Source: CAZWBR01 sp964404205
Lineage (GTDB): Bacteria > Bacteroidota > Bacteroidia > Bacteroidales > Prolixibacteraceae
Reading direction: 5' to 3'
NCBI GenBank assembly: GCA_964404205.1
Contig: CAYOJD010000100.1
Coordinates: 1 to 11,584, forward strand
DNA length: 11,584 nt
In this document: positions 1 through 5,791 of the stretch, in pieces
Numbering within the stretch: the stretch's first letter is position 1
Layout of the letters: each line of letters opens with the position of its first letter
Notes under the pieces: model-generated
What the model was told of the DNA's origin: nothing
Database searches by the model: none
The model's input: the letters and a program-made list of their open reading frames with translations, nothing else
Made by a program: the position numbers and the translations under genes

Positions 1-274
1 TTCATCCCTTTTATATCAACCCGTTACAAACCAAACTTATCAACATTTTGTTGATTTTAAACAGACCAGATTATCAGCAATTTATATTCTTCAAGCAAAA
101 AAAAAGGCTTTTCCTGTTGATAACAATAAGCTCATTTTTAAGAAAAATAAGAAATAGATCATTTTTTGGCTCCGCTGATAGGGTTATTTTTAAGCAAAAA
201 TATAACCGGCTAAAATGACTTTCGCCAAATTGAAAAGATAAATACGTTAACTTAGCACCTTAAAAAGTTGAATT
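1..274. other. AT-rich non-coding region upstream of ilvE
   Basis: I find no convincing coding sequence here. The region is rich in A and T tracts. A perfect 7-bp inverted repeat, ATCAACA-TTT-TGTTGAT (39-55), is followed by four T residues and could be a weak terminator of a gene to the left; TGTTGAT recurs at 115-121. Nine A residues (97-105 area) are poly-T on the minus strand, but no GC-rich stem precedes them. For ilvE, the best promoter guess is TAACTTAG at 248-255, 7 of 8 to the Bacteroidota -7 consensus TAnnTTTG, without a well-spaced -33 element (TTG at 230-232 is only 15 nt away). That promoter call is weak. Confidence 0.5.
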
Positions 275-1288
275 ATGCAACAAATCGATTGGAAAAATCT
301 TGGTTTCGGCTATAGCAAAGCCGATTACAATATCAGATGTTGGTACCGCAACGGAAGTTGGGGAGAACTCGAAGTTAGTGATTCTGAACACATTAATATT
401 CACATTGCTGCAACATCGCTTCATTACGGTCAGGAAGCTTTCGAAGGCCTGAAAGCTTTTATGGGTAAAGATGGGAAAATCAGGGTATTCCGTATGAACG
501 AGAATGCCAAACGTATGATTAATTCATCGAAAGGCATTATGATGGCTGAGATGCCCGAAGAAAAATTTGCGGAAGCCATCCGAAAAGTGGTTCAACTGAA
601 CAAACATTTTGTACCTCCCTACGAATCAGGTGCTTCACTATATATCCGTCCTTTACTGATTGGTACAGGGCCACAAATTGGTGTAAAACCGGCCAACGAA
701 TATCTTTTTATTGTTTTCGTCATGCCGGTTGGTCCCTATTTCAAAGAGGGTTTTAAACCAACCGATTTGGCTATCTACCGCGAATACGATCGTGCAGCAC
801 CGCTTGGAACGGGAAGAATAAAAGTGGGGGGAAATTATGCTGCCAGTCTGGTTGCAGGCGATCGTGCCCATTCCAATGGGTTCTCGGCCGTTCTGTACCT
901 CGATGCCAAAGAGAAGAAATATCTCGATGAATGTGGCCCGGCCAATTTCTTCGGGATAAAAAACAATACTTATGTCACTCCCAAAAGCTCCTCCATTCTG
1001 CCATCGATTACCAATATGAGTTTGCGCCAGCTGGCCAGGGATATGGGTTTGACGGTAGAAGAACGGCAAATCGAAATTGATGAACTTGCCAGTTTCGAAG
1101 AAGTTGGAGCCTGTGGTACAGCTGCAGTTATTTCTCCAATCAAGCGAATCTACGATGCTGATTTAGACAAAGAGTATGTGTTTGGTACTGAACCCGGTAA
1201 AGTAAGCGTACAGTTGTACGAGAAACTTCGTGGCATCCAATATGGAACTGAACCAGATATCCACAACTGGACTGAAGTAATTGAATAA
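275..1288 (+). CDS. ilvE: branched-chain amino acid aminotransferase
   Basis: This 337-aa cytoplasmic PLP enzyme of fold type IV reversibly transfers the amino group between leucine, isoleucine or valine and 2-oxoglutarate. It is the last step of branched-chain synthesis and the first of their breakdown. The catalytic lysine is K183 in GRIKVGGNYAAS. R125 in YIRPLLIGTG and T282 in GACGTAAVISP fit the PLP-phosphate contacts, and E219 in LDECGPANFF fits the conserved cofactor-side acid. FEGLKAF (57-63) is the usual substrate-side block. Length, and GGNY after the lysine, place it with the longer BCAT group (eukaryotic-type, family II) rather than the ~309-aa E. coli IlvE. The ATG at 275 is in the expected place: MQQIDWKNLGF is a typical short N-terminus. 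It is monocistronic as far as visible and converges on sucB. Nothing looks damaged. Confidence 0.95.
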   Translation: MQQIDWKNLGFGYSKADYNIRCWYRNGSWGELEVSDSEHINIHIAATSLHYGQEAFEGLKAFMGKDGKIRVFRMNENAKRMINSSKGIMMAEMPEEKFAEAIRKVVQLNKHFVPPYESGASLYIRPLLIGTGPQIGVKPANEYLFIVFVMPVGPYFKEGFKPTDLAIYREYDRAAPLGTGRIKVGGNYAASLVAGDRAHSNGFSAVLYLDAKEKKYLDECGPANFFGIKNNTYVTPKSSSILPSITNMSLRQLARDMGLTVEERQIEIDELASFEEVGACGTAAVISPIKRIYDADLDKEYVFGTEPGKVSVQLYEKLRGIQYGTEPDIHNWTEVIE

Positions 1289-1309
1289 TTCACCTTCGAT
1301 TGATCACAC

Positions 1310-1389
1310 AAAAAAGAGATTACNNNNNNNNNNCTTCTTTTTGCTTTGTCATTAAGATGGTCATCATACTTTACAGTAATCTCTTTTTT
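1310..1389. terminator. probable bidirectional terminator, interrupted by an assembly gap
   Basis: AAAAAAGAGATTAC (1310-1323) and GTAATCTCTTTTTT (1376-1389) are a perfect 14-bp inverted repeat. Each arm gives a U-run on one strand, so the structure could end both ilvE (stop 22 nt to the left) and sucB (stop 15 nt to the right). The stem is AT-rich, and with the gap taken literally the loop would be 52 nt, long for an intrinsic terminator. The true loop is unknown because the Ns lie in it. The position between two convergent genes supports the call; an inverted-repeat element is the alternative. Confidence 0.55.
1324..1333. other. assembly gap (10 N)
   Basis: Ten undetermined bases begin immediately after the left arm of the 14-bp inverted repeat. 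Ten is probably a placeholder, so the real length is unknown. The gap does not touch either flanking gene: ilvE ends at 1288 and sucB at 1405. Confidence 0.97.
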
Positions 1390-1404
1390 AGCTTAATTCA
1401 ATCT

Positions 1405-2649
1405 TTATAAACCAAGCAGAATTTCCTCGACAGTTTTACCTTCGAATAGCAGTTTCGATGGGTTCTCAATCAGCTCCTTCACCTTAACCAGAAATCCGAC
1501 AGAATCCTTTCCGTCGATGATACGGTGATCGTACGAAAGGGCAACATACATCATCGGCCTGATTTCAACCTTGCCATTGACAGCTACAGGCCGTTCTTTG
1601 ATGCTGTGCATTCCAAGAATCGCACTTTGCGGAGGATTAATAATTGGGGTCGACATTAACGAACCAAAAACACCGCCGTTGGTAATAGTAAAAGTTCCTC
1701 CAGTCATCTCAGGGACCGACAACCGCTTATCTCTGGCCTTATCTGCCAACGCTTTGATTTCCTTTTCAATGTCGGCAACACTTTTGCTTTCGGAATTTCG
1801 AACAATAGGAACCATCAACCCTTTGGGGGTTTGTACCGCAATACCAATATCGTGATAAGCAGGTGTAACAATCTCCTCGCCGTCAATCATCGAGTTGACT
1901 GCCGGATGCTGACCAAGCGCCACACTTACCGCTTTGGTAAAGAACGACATAAACCCGAGCTTCACTCCATGTTTGTCGACAAACGATTGCTGGTAATCTT
2001 TGCGCAGCGCCATTAGGTAGCTCATATCTATCTCGTTGAAAGTGGTAAGCATAGCCGTTTCGTTCTTCACAGCTACCAGGCGTTGACTTAATTTTCGCCT
2101 CAGCGGCGACATTGCCACACGCGCTTCGTCACGGCTAATTGCTCTCTGTTCAGGAACGATCGAAGCCGAAAGGGCTGATTTTGCACGTTCAACATCCTGA
2201 CGGGTCAAGCGTTTCAAACCTGCAATTACATCATCGACCGAAAGTCCCTCCTCTTCCATTACCGCTTTGGCTGCGGGAGTCATTTTTATCTGAGGCGCTG
2301 AAGGTTCAATTGGCTTTAGTACTCGCTTTGATTCAGCGGCAACCGGCAGCTCCTCTCCCTTTTGTGTTTCAACAACCTGATTCACTACAGGCTTAACCGA
2401 CAGGTCGGCAACCAATGCCGAATCGATAGTACAAGCAACGGTACCCACCGCGCATTTGGCCCCTTCGGCTACCAAAATCTTTACTACACCATCGGCTTCA
2501 GCAATCAGCGAAAGTGTAGCCTTATCTGATTCAATTTCGGCTATTTCCTGACCTTTTTTTACCCATGCCCCATCGCTGACAAGCCATTTCCCAATTTCAA
2601 CTTCCGAAATCGACTCTCCAGGCGAAGGCACTTTTATTTCAACAACCAT
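1405..2649 (-). CDS. sucB: dihydrolipoyllysine-residue succinyltransferase (2-oxoglutarate dehydrogenase E2)
   Basis: This 414-aa E2 core subunit carries the succinyl group on a lipoyl arm from E1 and passes it to CoA. Domains in order: one lipoyl domain (about 1-77) with lipoylated K43 in EIESDKATLSL; an Ala/Pro/Glu/Lys-rich linker (about 78-120); a short E3/E1-binding domain (about 122-157, TPAAKAVMEEEGLSVDDV then RLTRQDV); and the catalytic acyltransferase domain (about 178-414) with H375 and D379 in LSYDHRIIDG. The ESDKA lipoyl motif and partner sucA point to succinyl- rather than acetyltransferase. The binding domain is odd: the usual GTGxxGR loop is replaced by a shorter AGLKR stretch. 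The ATG at 2649 directly begins the lipoyl domain. It lies 34 nt downstream of sucA, so they are almost certainly co-transcribed. The E3 gene is not in the window. Confidence 0.95.
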   Translation of the reverse strand: MVVEIKVPSPGESISEVEIGKWLVSDGAWVKKGQEIAEIESDKATLSLIAEADGVVKILVAEGAKCAVGTVACTIDSALVADLSVKPVVNQVVETQKGEELPVAAESKRVLKPIEPSAPQIKMTPAAKAVMEEEGLSVDDVIAGLKRLTRQDVERAKSALSASIVPEQRAISRDEARVAMSPLRRKLSQRLVAVKNETAMLTTFNEIDMSYLMALRKDYQQSFVDKHGVKLGFMSFFTKAVSVALGQHPAVNSMIDGEEIVTPAYHDIGIAVQTPKGLMVPIVRNSESKSVADIEKEIKALADKARDKRLSVPEMTGGTFTITNGGVFGSLMSTPIINPPQSAILGMHSIKERPVAVNGKVEIRPMMYVALSYDHRIIDGKDSVGFLVKVKELIENPSKLLFEGKTVEEILLGL

Positions 2650-2683
2650 ATCGTTAAATTTTGTCTGATTTTATCTGTAAAAA

Positions 2684-5398
2684 CTAGCTAAAAACCACCT
2701 CCAGGATACGCTCCAACCTGCGTTTATGTTTTTCGAGCAGACCCGCAGCCGGACTTGCACTTTCCGGACGGCTTACCAGCTCCAGTTTCAGTTCAGGGAA
2801 CTTACGGGAAATAAATGGCCATGCACCCATGTTGGCAGGCTCGTCCTGCACCCATAAAAACCGGACTGACTGTGGATTATCATAAATTATCTTCCGAATT
2901 GTCTCGGCAGGAAATGGAAATAGCTGTTCAACCCGAATGAAAGCTACATCTTTTCTCGAAAGCTTATTTCGCCGTTCAAGCAACTCATAGTAAATTTTAC
3001 CAGTTGTAAATACTACCGTTTTTGCATGACCATCCGATACTTCGTTGTCCGGGATTACCTCCATAAAGTGGCCGGAAACAAGGTTTTCGATGGGTGAAAT
3101 GACCAACGGGTGACGCAGCAAACTTTTCGGGGTAAATACAACCATCGGAATCCTGATATCGCCAAGCACCTGACGTCGTAGCATGTGAAAAAGATTGGCC
3201 GGTGTGGTGGGATTCATCACATGTACATTATAATTGGCGCAAAGAGACAGGTAACGTTCGATTCTTGCACTAGAATGTTCGGGTCCCTGTCCTTCGTATC
3301 CATGCGGTAGCATCAGAACTAAACCATTCATCAATCCCCACTTCTCGCCGGCCGATGTTATATACTGGTCAATAATAACCTGGGCCACATTACTAAAATC
3401 GCCAAACTGGGCCTCCCAAATCGTCAACCCTTTAGGATAGGCCATTGCATAACCATATTCGTAACCCATCACACCATATTCGTTCAGTGGTGAGTTATAA
3501 ACGGAAAATGGCGCCTGATTATCGGAAACATATTGCAACGGAAAATACTTCTCTCCGGTATCTTCCTGAACAATAGCAGCATGACGGTGCGAAAAAGTAC
3601 CCCGTTGGCTATCCTGTCCGCTCAAACGAACCGGAACCCCTTCGGTTAACAATGTTCCGTATGCCAGTAACTCGCCAAGTGCCCAATCGACCTTTTTATC
3701 GGCAATCAATGCTTTTCGGTCATCAACCAGTTTTACTATCTTACTAAAGAATTTTTTGTCTGATGGAATATGGTTAATCCGTTCGGCCACTTTGAACAAC
3801 TCCGTTTCCGAGACTGCCGAAGGTGTCTCAATCACTTCGCACGGTTCAGGGAAACGATACTGTTTATATTCATCAACCAAAAAAGTTTTAATTTTTAGCT
3901 TCTCAATACTTTTGCTTTCTTCATATTTCTGTTCAAGCAGTTGGTCGAATGCATCAATCTCGGCTGTAACTTCATCGGCTGTAAAAACCCCTGCTTCAAT
4001 CAGTTTCGCTGCATAAATATCACGAGGATTAGGATGCCGGGCGATTGCTTTATATAACAACGGCTGGGTAAAACGGGGTTCATCTCCCTCGTTGTGGCCA
4101 TATTTACGATATGAAAGAATATCAATAAATACATCCGATTGAAACTGTTGGCGAAATTCGAGTGCCATGCGGACCGTAAAAATGATGGCTTCGACATCGT
4201 CACCATTGATATGAAACACAGGACTACGTGTAACCTTTGCAATATCAGTACAATATGTACTTGAACGGGCTTCAAGGTAATCGGTTGTAAAACCAACCTG
4301 ATTGTTGACCACAATATGAATGGTACCACCGGTTTTGTACCCGGGGAGCTGGGCCATCTGCACGACCTCGTATACAACTCCCTGGCCTGCAATGGCTGCA
4401 TCACCATGAATGACAATGGGGGCCACTTTGCTGAAATCGCTTCCGAAAGTGTGCTCAATTCGCGAGCGGCTCATCCCTTCGACCAGCGGCGCAACGGTTT
4501 CGAGATGCGAAGGGTTGGGAATTAAGCTCACCTTCACCTTTTTACCTTCATCGGTAACCACCTCGTTCTCAAACCCAAGGTGATATTTTACATCGCCCAG
4601 AGAAATTCCTTCTTCGTAGTCGGTCCCGTAAAATTCCTTAAAAATATTCTGATAGGGCTTCTCGAGAATATTGGCCAGCACGTTCAACCTTCCGCGATGG
4701 GCCATCCCAATCACAAATTCGTCGATTCCCAGACGGGCACCGTAGCCAATAATCGAGTCGAGAGCCGGGATTAATGCTTCGGTCCCTTCGAGAGAAAAGC
4801 GTTTGGCTCCAACAAATTTTTTGTGGATATAGCTCTCAAAACCAACGGCAATCTTTAAATGATAAAAAATATGACGGCGCTCTTCGGAAGTAAAATCCTG
4901 ACGGTTACGGGTTTTTTCCATCCTTGTTTTCAGCCAGTTTATCAACTCAGGATGGCGCATATACAAAAATTCGGCACCTATCGACTCGCAATAAGTTAAC
5001 TCCAAATGGGCAATAATCTCTTTTAGCGTAGCCGGGCCAATTCCAATTTCAGTCCCAGCCTGAAATACGGTATCGAGGTCGGAGGCTTCGAGGCCAAAGT
5101 TGGTATAGTCGAGCGTGGGCGAATATTGCCTGCGCTTTCTTACCGGATTGGTACGTGTAAACAGATGTCCGCGCTGTCGATAGCCATTGATTAAGTTTAG
5201 AATATTGAATTCTTTGTTAATTTGGGCATTATCAAATTCCGTGATTTTTCCGGGCGAATAGGATTTACGTGCCAGTTCGAAACCGGCAAAAAAGTTTTGC
5301 CAGGTACTATCGACGCTATCAGGATTCTGTAAATAAGCCTGATACATCGCTTCGACTGCAGCAATTTCGTGATTTCCTACCAAGGAGAATTTATCCAT
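2684..5398 (-). CDS. sucA: 2-oxoglutarate dehydrogenase E1 component
   Basis: This thiamine-diphosphate enzyme decarboxylates 2-oxoglutarate and succinylates the lipoyl arm of SucB, a rate-controlling TCA step. The protein has 904 aa, normal for the family, numbered from the ATG at 5398. The N-terminal block AMYQAYLQNPDSVDSTW (about 17-33) is the usual E1 tail that contacts E2. GMAHRGR (231-237) and NPSHLE (295-300) line the substrate site. The ThDP motif runs from GDAAIAGQG (332-340) to NNQ (365-367). HNEGDEP (435-441), GQDSQRGTFSHRHA (594-607) and EGQGPEHSSARIER (702-715) mark the other conserved transketolase-fold blocks. The frame stays open 12 nt further upstream to a TTG at 5410, but the ATG giving MDKFSLVGNHE matches family N-termini and is preferred. 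It is the first gene of a sucA-sucB operon. Confidence 0.95.
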   Translation of the reverse strand: MDKFSLVGNHEIAAVEAMYQAYLQNPDSVDSTWQNFFAGFELARKSYSPGKITEFDNAQINKEFNILNLINGYRQRGHLFTRTNPVRKRRQYSPTLDYTNFGLEASDLDTVFQAGTEIGIGPATLKEIIAHLELTYCESIGAEFLYMRHPELINWLKTRMEKTRNRQDFTSEERRHIFYHLKIAVGFESYIHKKFVGAKRFSLEGTEALIPALDSIIGYGARLGIDEFVIGMAHRGRLNVLANILEKPYQNIFKEFYGTDYEEGISLGDVKYHLGFENEVVTDEGKKVKVSLIPNPSHLETVAPLVEGMSRSRIEHTFGSDFSKVAPIVIHGDAAIAGQGVVYEVVQMAQLPGYKTGGTIHIVVNNQVGFTTDYLEARSSTYCTDIAKVTRSPVFHINGDDVEAIIFTVRMALEFRQQFQSDVFIDILSYRKYGHNEGDEPRFTQPLLYKAIARHPNPRDIYAAKLIEAGVFTADEVTAEIDAFDQLLEQKYEESKSIEKLKIKTFLVDEYKQYRFPEPCEVIETPSAVSETELFKVAERINHIPSDKKFFSKIVKLVDDRKALIADKKVDWALGELLAYGTLLTEGVPVRLSGQDSQRGTFSHRHAAIVQEDTGEKYFPLQYVSDNQAPFSVYNSPLNEYGVMGYEYGYAMAYPKGLTIWEAQFGDFSNVAQVIIDQYITSAGEKWGLMNGLVLMLPHGYEGQGPEHSSARIERYLSLCANYNVHVMNPTTPANLFHMLRRQVLGDIRIPMVVFTPKSLLRHPLVISPIENLVSGHFMEVIPDNEVSDGHAKTVVFTTGKIYYELLERRNKLSRKDVAFIRVEQLFPFPAETIRKIIYDNPQSVRFLWVQDEPANMGAWPFISRKFPELKLELVSRPESASPAAGLLEKHKRRLERILEVVFS

Positions 5399-5563
5399 AA
5401 TTCGATACAAAGTTTTCTGGTTTCAGCTATATTACAAATTAATCGTGCAATAAGTTCAATATAACAGTAGGGAATACCCATTTATTTTAGGCACTGTTGG
5501 TTATTGGGGAATAATGGTTTTGAGCCCTTTTACAAACCAGTCTGTTATTAATTCAGCCGGGAG

Positions 5564-5589
5564 CAAAGATAGAAAAAACCGGCATCAAA
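5564..5589 (-). promoter_or_regulatory. candidate sucAB promoter
   Basis: On the minus strand, TATCTTTG (5571 to 5564) is an exact match to the Bacteroidota -7 consensus TAnnTTTG. TTTG (5589 to 5586) lies 14 nt upstream of it, shorter than the usual spacing near 19-20, so the -33 assignment is doubtful. Transcription would start near 5558 and leave a leader of about 160 nt before the sucA ATG. Confidence 0.4.
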
Positions 5590-5595
5590 CAGGAA

Positions 5596-5676
5596 CCAGC
5601 TCCCCACTTCATCCCTAGTCGGGGCGACCTGACGGGGAGTTGACGCGGAGTTGAAACAATTTCGGGGCACCCAAAG
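5596..5676. repeat. GC-rich block with an 11-bp tandem repeat and short inverted repeats
   Basis: GACGGGGAGTT (5631-5641) is followed directly by GACGCGGAGTT (5642-5652), a tandem pair with one mismatch. TCGGGGC occurs at 5619-5625 and again at 5662-5668. CTCCCC (5600-5605) can pair with GGGGAG (5634-5639), and GTCG-GGG-CGAC forms a tiny hairpin between them. The block sits just upstream of the candidate sucA promoter. It may be a regulatory site, a small structured RNA, or the remnant of a dispersed repeat; the sequence alone does not decide. Confidence 0.4.
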
Positions 5677-5791
5677 GCATACTTATAATTGATGAAATGA
5701 GTCGCCGATTGAGCTGATTTAATCGAAAAAAACTGCAATTTTAACGTTTAATTTTTTGCTAAAATTTACCTGAGACATAGAACCGTTAACC

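Larger units (their letters stand above)
5399..5791. other. divergent intergenic region between sucA and the AddB-like gene
   Basis: I see no supported gene in these 393 bp. It must carry promoters for both flanking genes. The sucA side (5399-5563) would be a leader of roughly 160 nt if the TATCTTTG element below is used; AACAGT (5463-5468) and ACTGTT (5493-5498) could pair in it, weakly. A block at about 5596-5676 is near 60% GC by eye, unlike the surrounding AT-rich DNA, and contains a tandem repeat and short inverted repeats. From 5680 to 5791 the DNA is AT-rich again. I could not find a convincing TAnnTTTG element for the rightward gene there; TAATTTTT at 5749-5756 has no -33 partner. Confidence 0.5.

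Noticed and set aside
91..117. Poly-A tract with AAGC...GCTT as a leftward terminator
   Set aside because: The stem is only four base pairs, and no gene on the minus strand ends there.
653..1069. Minus-strand open frame of 138 codons inside ilvE
   Set aside because: It lies wholly antisense to a gene with clear family motifs, has no recognisable protein features and no promoter.
4000..4458. Minus-strand open frame of 152 codons inside sucA in another frame
   Set aside because: It overlaps the conserved ThDP-binding region of sucA; its translation is low-complexity-like and matches no family I know.
5396..5410. TTG at 5410 as the sucA start
   Set aside because: It adds only MYRI to the N-terminus; the ATG at 5398 gives the family-typical MDKFS start.
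5553..5738. 61-codon minus-strand open frame spanning the GC-rich spacer block
   Set aside because: The translation resembles no protein, it would cover the best sucA promoter element, and composition alone explains the open frame.
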